DNA from: a bacterium | GTDB taxonomy: Bacteria; Hydrogenedentota; Hydrogenedentia; Hydrogenedentiales; SLHB01 | Reading direction: 5' to 3' | Assembly (NCBI GenBank): GCA_024231375.1 | Contig: JAAEQP010001555.1 | Coordinates: 1 to 21,844 of the forward strand | DNA length: 21,844 nucleotides | In this document: one piece after another, positions 7,558 to 16,150 of the stretch | How positions within the stretch are numbered: the stretch's first letter is position 1 | Layout of the letters: each line of letters begins with the position of its first letter | Notes under the pieces: model-generated | Seen by the model: only the letters and a program-made list of their open reading frames with translations | Database searches by the model: none | Told to the model about the DNA's origin: nothing | Made by a program: the position numbers and the translations under genes

Positions 7558-10104
7558 CTACTCCGCCAGGAACTTCGCCGCCGCGTTGTGCCAGTACTCG
7601 CGTTCCTGACGGAGTTGTTCGCCAGTAGGGAAGCGAAGCGTCTTCTGCCCCCTGCTCCCGAGCATGCTTCCAAGACACCTCTGCGCGGGATACCGAGACC
7701 GTGGATCTTTGCTCTGCGCGTAGTCGAGTAGATGGGGAAGAATGGTCTCCGCGTATTCCCGTGCGAATCCGGCGGGCCTGGCCCCCGGGAAGCCCCGATG
7801 GACCCAGAAGTTGCTGACGTCCCAGCCATCGATGCCACTGCCGAGGCGTTTCAGGAGAAGCTCGTCGGTTTGCGGCGAACGGACAAGCGCCAAGGGCAGG
7901 AACGAGCGATATGTGCTCTCGTGCGCGACGTATGCGTCGAGGGTGGGCATCCCGCGGTCATCATCCCCGGCCAGCAACCCGAATGCCGCGAAGATGCGTT
8001 CATCCTGTCGGCTCGATTGGAACTGCTGAAGGAGGAAAGGCCGCGCGGCCACCGGATCGGCCGCGGTCAGGGCGGCCAGAACCCATTCGCGCCACCGGCT
8101 CAGTTGGTAGGGGTGGATACCCAGCATCTGCTGTTTAGGAAGCCGGACACGGTACTTCTCTTCGAGATAGGCGACGTGCTCGGGCCCTAGCATCTTCCTG
8201 AGCCCCCCGACCGCTTCCTGGCTTCGTTGATACGCCAGGAATCTGGCGCTCTCACCCGTCCGCCGGAGGTAGTCGTACAGCGCCTTCTTGTCGGCAAGCT
8301 TCTTCGCCGGCTCCAGGTTCCTCACGGCGGCGCGGATCGCCCAGTCCACGTCCCCGCACGCGGCCAGTGCATCGAGCAGCCTCGGGTCGCGGTTCGCCTT
8401 GTATTCGGCCCTCACCTTTGATGCGGCCCGCGGATCGCCGATGCGGCCCGAGCTGACATGATCGGCCACGTCGCTCATGTCCATTTGCAGCAGGATGGGC
8501 TTGGCCGAGTCGAGGTCGTCGCCTGCGAGTCTCAGGACAAGTTGTACCGCATAGTAGTAGCCGTTGTCCGCCAGTTCGAGAGCAAGCGCGTAGCCCTCTT
8601 CACGTTCAAGCCGCATCGCCAGCACCGCGAGCGCCTCCATGGCGTACTGCCGCCGCGCCCCGACCCGGTCGCGGACACTGTTGTCCTTCCGGAGGCCGTA
8701 CTCGTGCTCGGTCGGGTTCCGCATCACCTGCTCGAGCATCGGTCGGATCTCCATGTCGCCACGCGCGGCCAGCGCGGTCCACACAGCGGCAAGTTCGGCC
8801 TCTGTCCGAAGCCCATTTCCCTTAGGGAACTCCATCATGGATAGCAGCAAGGCGTCTATCCCCGGCCCCAGCGTGGCGCCGAGAAGGCCGATGGAATCGC
8901 GCATGTCTCTCACAAACACGTAGTGCTCCATGCGATTCCCGTGCGAGAGGACGCCTGAACCCGTGAAGAGGTCCTTGAGGCACTCAAGCCGTTCGGGGTC
9001 GGGCAGGGCAAGCACCATCCGCACCATCGCGGTATCGAATCCGTCGCGGTACGACAGCGCGCGCTCGGCGTGTGTGGAGAGGTCCCCGACGTACGAAGTG
9101 TACATGCGCCTGATTGCGTCTGCGTTTCCAGACTCGGTGAGCAGCTCCACCACCTTCAACGCCAGTGTTCGGAATGGCTTCTGCTCCGTGCCGGAGTGCC
9201 TGTCGTACGTGTAGAGCGAGTCCTCGTCCAGACGCCTGCGTTCCGCGGCGTAGTGCCGCTTCAGCACACCCAGGAGTGCGTCAGGCGCAGGCGTCGTCTC
9301 GGGCCTACGGGAGAGCAGGTCCAACGCCTCTGCCGATGCTACGAGGTCCCCTTCGGCAAGCTTGCGGCGCCAGTCGTTCAGCGTGTCGTCATCCGGGACG
9401 CCGGGGGCAAGCATCGTGTGTCTCGACTTGACGGCCCTCCACATTTCGTCCAGGGGGGCCGGGTCGCGACCCGTGACCCGCTCGACAACGCCGTCATGCA
9501 CGCGGTACAGTTTTGGGGCGCTCCCGTCAGGAATCTGTCCGTCAACCAGCGTGAACAAGAAGATGTACTTGAGCCCCACCCGCCGCAGCATGCCGTCTGC
9601 ACGGAGGGTCCAAGTCTTGTAAGTGAGAACCTCGGACTTCGGCTCCGCGGGATACCGCCCAAGCACTTCGACCGTCGTGCTCACGCCCACCTCCCCCATG
9701 TAGCGCCCGAGGATGTCGCGAATAACGTCGTCGCGGTCACACTCCACGTTCGAGATTGTTCCGTGGACGAACAATGCGTGCGCGGTGACGCGGTCCATCA
9801 GTGACTTGAATTCAGGATCGCCATGGATTGGGTCCTCGGACTTGGCCTTCGACCGCAAACGGAGGAGTTCCGGTGTAGGGACGTCCTTGAGCTTGGCGCG
9901 GAGGGCGATCTCGAGAGCCTGCCGGTCCACGTACGCGTCTTCGTCAATGTGAAGTGCTAGCAGGTCATCGACCGAGAGGCCGTCGAAATCCTTCTGTCTT
10001 GGTGGGCCCGAATTGTCGGGAAGGTCCGGGGAGCACCCCGGCAGGAGCACGGCAACAACCGTCAACGTGAGAACCGTTCGCCACACAGTAGCCTCCCACT
10101 TCAT
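7558..10104 (-). CDS. Large putative lipoprotein with helical (HEAT-like) repeats, unknown function
   Basis: This is an 848-residue protein of no family I can name. The start at 10104 gives a lipoprotein signal: a short charged head, VLTLTVVAVL, then LPGC with lipid Cys at residue 24. GGGGGA lies a few bases upstream. An upstream extension of the frame would destroy the signal and was not used. The N-terminal third (about 90-300) is mixed and ends in a beta-rich part (TYKTWTLRADGMLRRVGLKYIFLFTLVDG) that may be a small domain for sensing or folding. From about 340 onward the chain is a run of amphipathic helix pairs rich in Ala, Leu and Arg, as in HEAT/Armadillo-like solenoids, probably a protein-binding scaffold at the membrane. 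It is divergent from the ankyrin gene, another repeat protein. Expression signals are weak: a TATACT on the minus strand at 10201-10206 has no good -35. Confidence 0.8.
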   Translation of the reverse strand: MKWEATVWRTVLTLTVVAVLLPGCSPDLPDNSGPPRQKDFDGLSVDDLLALHIDEDAYVDRQALEIALRAKLKDVPTPELLRLRSKAKSEDPIHGDPEFKSLMDRVTAHALFVHGTISNVECDRDDVIRDILGRYMGEVGVSTTVEVLGRYPAEPKSEVLTYKTWTLRADGMLRRVGLKYIFLFTLVDGQIPDGSAPKLYRVHDGVVERVTGRDPAPLDEMWRAVKSRHTMLAPGVPDDDTLNDWRRKLAEGDLVASAEALDLLSRRPETTPAPDALLGVLKRHYAAERRRLDEDSLYTYDRHSGTEQKPFRTLALKVVELLTESGNADAIRRMYTSYVGDLSTHAERALSYRDGFDTAMVRMVLALPDPERLECLKDLFTGSGVLSHGNRMEHYVFVRDMRDSIGLLGATLGPGIDALLLSMMEFPKGNGLRTEAELAAVWTALAARGDMEIRPMLEQVMRNPTEHEYGLRKDNSVRDRVGARRQYAMEALAVLAMRLEREEGYALALELADNGYYYAVQLVLRLAGDDLDSAKPILLQMDMSDVADHVSSGRIGDPRAASKVRAEYKANRDPRLLDALAACGDVDWAIRAAVRNLEPAKKLADKKALYDYLRRTGESARFLAYQRSQEAVGGLRKMLGPEHVAYLEEKYRVRLPKQQMLGIHPYQLSRWREWVLAALTAADPVAARPFLLQQFQSSRQDERIFAAFGLLAGDDDRGMPTLDAYVAHESTYRSFLPLALVRSPQTDELLLKRLGSGIDGWDVSNFWVHRGFPGARPAGFAREYAETILPHLLDYAQSKDPRSRYPAQRCLGSMLGSRGQKTLRFPTGEQLRQEREYWHNAAAKFLAE

Positions 10105-10297
10105 GCAAGTCCCCCAATCGCGCGTCTCCCCAGCGCGGCCACCGAGCATCGACGTGGCTGTCAAGCGGTGTGTGTCATGCCCACACAACAGCCTGCTCCT
10201 AGTATAGAACGGCCTGCGCCCAAAGGAGACCCCATGGTATCCGCGAGCCCTCTCGCGACAGGCGCACCCGCCTTCCAGCATGCGAGCCAAGCACTCC

Positions 10298-10326
10298 TTG
10301 AAAACGTCGCAGGCTTGCACTACGAT
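10298..10326 (+). promoter_or_regulatory. Promoter of the ankyrin-repeat gene
   Basis: TTGAAA (10298-10303, five of six consensus bases), exactly 17 bases, then TACGAT (10321-10326, four of six). The predicted transcript starts near 10333, leaving a leader of about 105 bases that contains the inverted repeat at 10345-10361. Confidence 0.5.
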
Positions 10327-10344
10327 GACTCACATCCCGTCAGA

Positions 10345-10361
10345 ACCGGCGTAACGCCGGT
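10345..10361 (+). promoter_or_regulatory. Perfect inverted repeat in the ankyrin gene leader
   Basis: ACCGGCG and CGCCGGT form a perfect 7-base-pair palindrome around TAA, about a dozen bases after the predicted transcription start. No T-run follows. It could be an operator or a 5' mRNA hairpin. The rest of the 334-base gap between the two divergent genes shows nothing else I can identify. Confidence 0.35.
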
Positions 10362-10438
10362 CAGCATGGGCCGAATGGGGCACTACTCCGGACACGATCG
10401 CGGGCGCGCATTGCGTTCACAGTCACAGGAGACCTCGC

Positions 10439-11995
10439 ATGCCGGGATTCTTTTCCGCCAGGAAGGAACGGCAGGAGACCGAGAGAACCGAGGAGCTCCG
10501 TGCGCTTGCCTCCAACTCCCAGAACCCCGAGGAGTTGCGGCGCATCGTGGAGACGGAGTCTGACGAGATCGCGGTGAATGAAGCGCTCTCTCGGATGGGC
10601 GAGTCCGACCGAGCCAAGCTTGTCGTTTCCTGCCAAGACCAGGCCAAACGCATGCGAGTGCTTGAAACCATCTTCTCACCAGACCTGCTCGGCCAGATCG
10701 CGTGCTCCAAAGCGGATCTGGACACCCGGCGGGCCGCCGTCACTCAGATCAGAGCCAAGAACCAGGATCTCCTCGAATCCGTTCCAAGATTCGCCGAGGC
10801 GAAGTACCGGTACGATCTTGATTGCTGGAAGCAGGACGTCCAGCTCGCCGAGGAGAAGCACCGTGTCCGGCTAGAGGAATACCAAGAGACGCTGGACAGA
10901 CGCGAGCAAGAGATGCAGGGCGAATGGGCTGTGTGGGGCGACACGAAGAGACCAATCGCCTGCCCGTTCTGCTCAGCCGTGAACGGCTTCAAGGAGTTCT
11001 CCTACGAGACGATGGCGGTGCTTGACCCAGATCCTGACAATGTGATGGCGTTCTTGATGACCCCCAAAGCATGGCCGAAGATGTGCCCCGCGTGCGGCGA
11101 GAAGTTCGAGGGCACGCTCGACACGCAACGGAGCATCCGGAGCGGCACGGAAATCTACCTGTGGCGCCAAGAGGGCAGAGCGAAAACGCCAAAGCCGAAG
11201 AAGCCGAAGCTAAGGACGCCTAACAAGCCCAAGTCGCCTGCACTGCTGGCTACTTCGTTGGTCCAGGCCATCTCTTCGGGCGATGTCAAGGCGGTTGGCT
11301 CCTGGCTGCAGCGGTATCCGGAGCTCGCCCACGCTGATTCCGACAATGAACCTGCGTTCCGCTGGTGCCTGAGAGAGGAAGCCAGGGGCAAACAGCAGAG
11401 TCTACAGATCGCCCACCTCTTCATCTTGCAGGCAATCGCAAGGGGCGATATAGAGGTCGTCCGCCCCATGCTCGCGGGATACCCTCAACTCACTGACGCC
11501 ACCTTTCAGGGCAGTCTGCCGATTCACACCGCTCTCACCAAGAAGGCGTCGGAGAACAGACACGGACCCCAAATCGCCCGGCTTCTGGTGCCCTCGAAGG
11601 AGAAGGTGAACAGCCTGAATCCGCACGGACACAGCGCCCTGCACCTCTGCTGCATCTTCGGAGACGAGAGCGTCGCTGAGAGCCTCGTCTCGGCAGGAGC
11701 GGACGTCAACATCCTCTGCCCAAAGGACGGGTCTACTCCTCTTCATCTTGCCGTCATCTCGGACGAGGATGATCTCGTCCAATTCCTGCTGCGGAAGGGT
11801 GCCGAAATCAACACGAGAGAAGCCAAGTACGGTATGACGCCACTTCACTGCGCTGTGGCTCAGGGGAACCCGGACTTGACCTCTCTGCTGTTGTCCAATG
11901 GCGCCGATCCATCCCTACGCGAGAACCAAGGGCGTACGCCTCTTGAACTCGCGAGGCAGCTTGACCAACCTGAGTGTGAGCAGGTTCTTGGATGA
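10439..11995 (+). CDS. Zinc-ribbon and ankyrin-repeat protein
   Basis: This 518-residue protein has no signal peptide or membrane helix and is probably cytoplasmic. Residues 1-110 are helical and charged and look like degenerate HEAT-type helices. Residues 125-165 form a strongly charged, probable coiled coil (KQDVQLAEEKHRVRLEEYQE). A zinc ribbon follows with CPFC (175-178) and CPAC (216-219). A Lys/Pro-rich linker (KAKTPKPKKPKL-type, about 246-265) separates it from the ankyrin part. At least three canonical ankyrin units are seen from about 395 to the end (HSALHLCCIFGD, GSTPLHLAVISDE, GMTPLHCAVAQGN), with degenerate ones from about 285. Ankyrin arrays bind other proteins; here the partner is unknown. 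AGGAG sits 7 bases before the ATG. The next gene to the right is convergent, with no clear terminator in the 135 bases between them. Confidence 0.88.
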   Translation: MPGFFSARKERQETERTEELRALASNSQNPEELRRIVETESDEIAVNEALSRMGESDRAKLVVSCQDQAKRMRVLETIFSPDLLGQIACSKADLDTRRAAVTQIRAKNQDLLESVPRFAEAKYRYDLDCWKQDVQLAEEKHRVRLEEYQETLDRREQEMQGEWAVWGDTKRPIACPFCSAVNGFKEFSYETMAVLDPDPDNVMAFLMTPKAWPKMCPACGEKFEGTLDTQRSIRSGTEIYLWRQEGRAKTPKPKKPKLRTPNKPKSPALLATSLVQAISSGDVKAVGSWLQRYPELAHADSDNEPAFRWCLREEARGKQQSLQIAHLFILQAIARGDIEVVRPMLAGYPQLTDATFQGSLPIHTALTKKASENRHGPQIARLLVPSKEKVNSLNPHGHSALHLCCIFGDESVAESLVSAGADVNILCPKDGSTPLHLAVISDEDDLVQFLLRKGAEINTREAKYGMTPLHCAVAQGNPDLTSLLLSNGADPSLRENQGRTPLELARQLDQPECEQVLG

Positions 11996-12130
11996 CTCGC
12001 GCCGTCTGAGGGTTTCAGCGTAGACACCCCAACGCATCCCTTGACGCCAGAGGCGGGGATGGGCCTGCGTCTCGAGGGCGGCATGGGTTGGTGTAGGCCA
12101 CTGAGGGTAGGTCTTGAGGCCGCGCCGCGG

Positions 12131-14542
12131 TCAGCAAGGCAAGCGCCGGGTCCGCCTCAGCACCAAGAGACCAACGGCGAGGCCGATGAGCAGTACGAGT
12201 GTGGACACCCAGAACCCGATGCGGAAGCTGAGCGGGTCGTAGGCAAACCGGACGGCGTGCGACCCTTTGGGGACGCACACGCCTCGGAAGGCATGGTAGA
12301 CGGGGAACACCGTCGCGGGTTCGTCGTCGATCCAGGCCTTCCAGCCCGGGTAGTAGGTGTCTGCCAAGACGAGCACGCAGTCATCCGAGGCATCCACGTC
12401 CATCGTCACCTCGGAAGCCTCCCATCGCGTGAAGGCCACATTTGCCGCCACGGCTGGTCCTCCGTGCGGGAGGGGCTCGTCCGGCGGTTGATCGGTCACG
12501 GCGGTCGTCGCGGCATCGAATTCCGGCTGTTTCATCCGTGCGATGACGGCTTCGTCGTCGGGGGCCACCTCGACATCGCCAACAACCCATGCCCTGGGGA
12601 AGGCCGACCGGTCTCGGAATACGTCGATGCCGTCGAGGCTGGTCAGGAACTCGTACCTTTCGTGGTCGTGTGGGACGGTATCGGCGGTGAACAGGCAATA
12701 GGGGGCCGCGCACAGTCTTTCTATGGTGGCGAAATCCCCTGCCGGGTGGTGTACGAGAAACCGGTACAGGCGCTCGGGTATGATACCGTCATATCCCCAC
12801 AGATGCTCGAGGTCGTACAAAGGCATCACGCCGGGGACGATACTGGCCGCGGTCACACGGAACCGGCAGGGCTTCTCATATTCCTGCATGTACGACAGCA
12901 GTGGCGTAGCGGGCGCAATCTGATCCCTCGGACAGGTTGGGAACAGATGGCGCGCGGCCACGGCAAGATCGACTGCCAGCAGCAGGGCCAGAGCGGCCGC
13001 GACGAGTCTTGGCTTTGGCGAGACGTAGCGCAACACGCAAAGCAGCAATGCCAGTGCCGCCAGAACAGCCGCGACCGCAATCTGCACAAGAACAAATCCC
13101 TGAACGCCTTCCGCGGACATCACGGGCCACCGTGCCACAAGCTGAAGGCCAACCAACCCCGCAATGAGGATTCCCAGGGATACGGGCCAGACCATGTCCG
13201 TCGGTCTCCCGCGTTTCCTTTGCCAGTGCTCGATTCCGAAGGCACTCAGTAAGGGTAAGACAAACACGACGAAGTTCGTGTGCCACACGTGCCACATTGA
13301 GCTGAAAGGCGGCAGTTCGTGTAGTGGCGCGACGATGCGCTGGTTCGACGCCATGAGCAGTCCAAACGTGAGCGGCGCAGCAAGGGCGATCACACGCACA
13401 CGAGTCTTGCGATCTCTCAGAACGGCCGGGATAACGAATCCTATGGCCAGCCACGCCACGATCCCGGGATAGAGGATGCTTACGTAGTTGGAATGGATGT
13501 TTTTGACCCCCAAGTGCATTGGGATGTCCGTATCATCGAAGCCCCAGAAATTCCCGTCCACGGTGGACCCAAAGAAGCGCGGTACCCACGTTGCTATCAA
13601 CGCACGCGAAGGGATGTAGGGAACGGCCGTCTGGCCCGCGGATCGTTCGGGGTGGGCGAGGGTGTAGCTGTTCAGCAGGTACTCGAAGAAAGGCGCCAAC
13701 TGCACCGCGCACACAAGCAGGGCCACAACCCATGCACCACCGGCCAATGCCATCGATTTGAGGAAGCGTCCACCTGAGGCACGGGCAAGGACCAACCGCA
13801 CGACGAAATACATGCCCAGGCCTAGACCCGCGACGAACGCCGTCTCAGGATGACCGGCCAGGAGGACGAGGGTTCCGCCGACCATCATGGCGAAGAAGCC
13901 CCTGCGGTACCGTTCGTCTATGATGAGTTCCACGCCCATGAAGAGCACGGGAATCCAGCAAGCGACGTCGACCTCCGCCCAATGGCACCAATGGGTATTG
14001 AACCCGCACAACATCCATCCGATCGAACAGAACCGCGATGCAGACACGCCCAATCCGATCGCGCGGCTACACAAGTACGCCGTGGCGCCACACAGCCACA
14101 GCTTGAGCAGGAGGTACACCGTCATGGCTACGGGCACGTCGACGAACGCGTGGAGAATGTGGGGAGGATAGAATACGGCGCTCTGGTAGTTCCCCAGCAG
14201 AGGCATTCCGCCGTAGGATAGGTGGTTCCATAGCGGCCATTCCCCGTTCCGCATGGCGCGCTGAGTCAGGGCATACCACGGCGCGAACTGCGTGATGCTT
14301 TCCAGCGTCGTCAGATTTCGGGTCGGTTCGTGGTCAGTGGGGGTATGCAGCTTCCAGGGATTCATTCGGTAGAGCAGGCCGCCCGGAACGGCAGGTTCCC
14401 CTCGAAGAAACGTCCCTGGGAAGAGAACAGCGAGGAGGAGTCCCAGTATCAGTGCCTGCAGGGCGAATTCGCGGAACGACACCGGCGTGGAACGGCCTCG
14501 CGATCGGGCAGAATCTGTGTCTTCGTCTCGCACCAGTGCCAT
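12131..14542 (-). CDS. YfhO-family polytopic membrane protein (GT-C-type glycosyltransferase-like)
   Basis: This is an 803-residue inner-membrane protein. After a short cytoplasmic head (MALVRDEDTDSAR), a first helix (ALILGLLLAVLF) leads to a large outer loop with the YfhO signature: TQFAPWYALTQRAMRNGEWP, then LWNHLSYGGMPL and a QSAVFYPPHIL turn. About ten more hydrophobic helices follow. The C-terminal outer domain carries DTYYPGWKAWIDDEP and a V-P-x-G-x-H-x-V-R-F-x-Y-x-P-L strand, then a last helix pair, as in YfhO relatives. Characterised YfhO proteins decorate lipoteichoic acid or other envelope polymers using lipid-linked sugars; this one's donor and acceptor are unknown. The start at 14542 has GGGAAG upstream; the frame extends to 14725 but would run into the divergent sulfatase-fold gene. 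The divergent arrangement suggests joint regulation. Confidence 0.88.
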   Translation of the reverse strand: MALVRDEDTDSARSRGRSTPVSFREFALQALILGLLLAVLFPGTFLRGEPAVPGGLLYRMNPWKLHTPTDHEPTRNLTTLESITQFAPWYALTQRAMRNGEWPLWNHLSYGGMPLLGNYQSAVFYPPHILHAFVDVPVAMTVYLLLKLWLCGATAYLCSRAIGLGVSASRFCSIGWMLCGFNTHWCHWAEVDVACWIPVLFMGVELIIDERYRRGFFAMMVGGTLVLLAGHPETAFVAGLGLGMYFVVRLVLARASGGRFLKSMALAGGAWVVALLVCAVQLAPFFEYLLNSYTLAHPERSAGQTAVPYIPSRALIATWVPRFFGSTVDGNFWGFDDTDIPMHLGVKNIHSNYVSILYPGIVAWLAIGFVIPAVLRDRKTRVRVIALAAPLTFGLLMASNQRIVAPLHELPPFSSMWHVWHTNFVVFVLPLLSAFGIEHWQRKRGRPTDMVWPVSLGILIAGLVGLQLVARWPVMSAEGVQGFVLVQIAVAAVLAALALLLCVLRYVSPKPRLVAAALALLLAVDLAVAARHLFPTCPRDQIAPATPLLSYMQEYEKPCRFRVTAASIVPGVMPLYDLEHLWGYDGIIPERLYRFLVHHPAGDFATIERLCAAPYCLFTADTVPHDHERYEFLTSLDGIDVFRDRSAFPRAWVVGDVEVAPDDEAVIARMKQPEFDAATTAVTDQPPDEPLPHGGPAVAANVAFTRWEASEVTMDVDASDDCVLVLADTYYPGWKAWIDDEPATVFPVYHAFRGVCVPKGSHAVRFAYDPLSFRIGFWVSTLVLLIGLAVGLLVLRRTRRLPC

Positions 14543-14633
14543 GTTCGCTTCCCTGCACACCACTCGTCTGCACGCACGAAGTCTGCGCACTTGTGGTTTC
14601 AAGATAGCCGAATTCGCGAGAGCCGAGCGTCCG

Positions 14634-14662
14634 TTGACTCGGTGAGCGGCTCCTCCTATACT
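14634..14662 (+). promoter_or_regulatory. Sigma-70 promoter of the sulfatase-fold gene
   Basis: TTGACT (14634-14639), exactly 17 bases, then TATACT (14657-14662); each hexamer matches consensus at five of six bases. This is the best promoter in the window. The predicted transcript starts near 14669, with a leader of about 47 bases. Confidence 0.7.
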
Positions 14663-14671
14663 CGGCTTGGG

Positions 14672-14692
14672 GTCCTGTCGATCCGACAGGAC
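14672..14692 (+). promoter_or_regulatory. Perfect inverted repeat at the transcript start of the sulfatase-fold gene
   Basis: GTCCTGTCG and CGACAGGAC are perfect 9-base arms around ATC, beginning about three bases after the predicted +1. The position suits a repressor operator overlapping the early transcribed region, or a 5' stabilising hairpin. It also lies upstream of the divergent YfhO gene and could affect both. No T-run follows, so termination is unlikely. Confidence 0.5.
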
Positions 14693-14715
14693 AGAGTGTA
14701 CACGGAACGTCACGA

Positions 14716-16119
14716 ATGAAGTCAAGTAGACGCAGATTCCTCAAACACTTGGCGTGCGCGGTTCCCTCCGTGGCGATCGGCTGTGGAAGGTTGAAACCGC
14801 GCGATCCGCACGTCGTGTTGATCGTGCTCGACACCTTGAGGGCGGATCATGTGGGGTGCTACGGGTGTTCGGCCCCCCTGACACCCAACCTGGACGCCTT
14901 CGCGGATGAAGCCACGCGGTACACGCGCGCCTTCTCGACAGCGTCATGGACGCTGAGCAGCCACGCGTCCATGTTCACGGGACGCTTCCCCTTCGAGCAT
15001 TTCGCCCATCGCTACGACCAGGACCTGAGCCAGGGAGGTCCGAGTTCTGCTTTCGGGCGAAACGAGTTGCCTCTCGCAGGGAAGTTCACGACCCTGGCGG
15101 AGGTGCTACAGGGGGGGGGATACGAGACCGTCGGCGTCAGCGCAAATCGGGGGTTCGTGAATCGGACGTTTGGCCTTCACCAGGGCTTTCGATTCTTCGA
15201 TTCGCGATACGAATTCGGCCCGGCCGTAAACGAGCGTATCCAACGGATGCTGGACATCGACAGGGACATGCCCCTGTTCCTCTTCGTCAACTACATGGAC
15301 GTACATGGGCCATGCAACACCGCGCCCTGCCCACGGGTAGCGACCGAGCCCATCGCGCGGCCCCCGAAGCTCTGGGTTGACCTCTTCGACCAGATCGTCG
15401 GAACGAAGGGGCCCCCTATCGAGAAGGACCTCGAACTCTACAAGACCCATTACCGGCTGGGGGTGGCCAACGCCGACGCGGCCTTGGGTGATGCGATTCG
15501 CAGTTTGAAGAAGAAAGGCCTGTACGACAACGCGGTGGTCATGGTGACGTCGGACCATGGCGACTATCTTGGGGAGCATGGCCTCTTCCTTCACGGGACC
15601 GATATCCACGATGAGACGATTCGCATCCCGCTGCTGGTGAAGGCGCCCGGCCAGCGAGCGGGAACCCAGGACGACTGCCCCATGTCGTGCGTTGATTTCC
15701 TGGATCTCATCGCAAAACATCTTTCTCCCGGACTCCACCGTGCATGTACCGACGTGTTTCCTTACCGGCCCGGCAACCATCCTGTGGTCGCCGAGCAGTA
15801 CTTCGCCCTCTCCTCGGTGCTCAATCACCCCGAATACGGTCATCGGTTCAAACGGGTCCGGCGAGCCATCGTGGACTGGCCGATGAAGTTCATCCACACC
15901 TCCAAAGGTCGCCATGAATTGTACAACCTTGAAGACGACCCTCGCGAGGCCCGGAATCTGATTGACGACCTGCCCGAGCGGGAGAAGGCCCTCACGGCCG
16001 AACTCGACAAGCTCCTGAGTACGGCAAAGACACCGCCGGAAATCCCCATCGATGACGTTCAGCCCGCAACCCTCACAGACGATGAAGCCGACGTATTGCG
16101 TGCGCTGGGCTACTTCTAG
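14716..16119 (+). CDS. Sulfatase-fold (alkaline phosphatase superfamily) hydrolase or transferase with a Thr in the nucleophile position
   Basis: This is a 467-residue exported protein. The N-terminus SSRRRFLKHLACAVPSVAIGC is a twin-arginine signal that could end in a lipobox (Cys at about 23). The sulfatase fold is shown by VLIVLDTLRADHVGCYG (metal-binding Asp39), YMDVHGP (Asp195, His197) and VTSDHGDYLGEHG (Asp280, His281), then the TDIHDETIRIPLL segment. The motif that in true sulfatases reads C/S-x-P-S/A-R reads T-L-S-S-H (residues 79-83, within SWTLSSHASMFTG). Thus no Cys or Ser is available for conversion to formylglycine, and Thr79 is the likely nucleophile, as in phospho-transferring relatives. 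The end TDDEADVLRALGYF is typical of the bacterial 'sulfatase' group. It is divergent from the YfhO gene; together they suggest envelope lipid or glycan modification, which is inference. The ribosome binding site is weak. Confidence 0.85.
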   Translation: MKSSRRRFLKHLACAVPSVAIGCGRLKPRDPHVVLIVLDTLRADHVGCYGCSAPLTPNLDAFADEATRYTRAFSTASWTLSSHASMFTGRFPFEHFAHRYDQDLSQGGPSSAFGRNELPLAGKFTTLAEVLQGGGYETVGVSANRGFVNRTFGLHQGFRFFDSRYEFGPAVNERIQRMLDIDRDMPLFLFVNYMDVHGPCNTAPCPRVATEPIARPPKLWVDLFDQIVGTKGPPIEKDLELYKTHYRLGVANADAALGDAIRSLKKKGLYDNAVVMVTSDHGDYLGEHGLFLHGTDIHDETIRIPLLVKAPGQRAGTQDDCPMSCVDFLDLIAKHLSPGLHRACTDVFPYRPGNHPVVAEQYFALSSVLNHPEYGHRFKRVRRAIVDWPMKFIHTSKGRHELYNLEDDPREARNLIDDLPEREKALTAELDKLLSTAKTPPEIPIDDVQPATLTDDEADVLRALGYF

Positions 16120-16150
16120 TCCAGCGGATGAGCCACGTTCGCGCCGACTG

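Noticed and set aside
10168..10563. Plus-strand ORF (131 codons) in the divergent gap
   Set aside because: It overlaps the ankyrin gene start in another frame, spans the predicted promoter and inverted repeat, and lacks coding character.
12041..13252. Plus-strand ORF (403 codons) opposite the YfhO-like gene
   Set aside because: It is antisense to a protein with clear YfhO signatures. The peptide is rich in Arg, Gly and His without domains.
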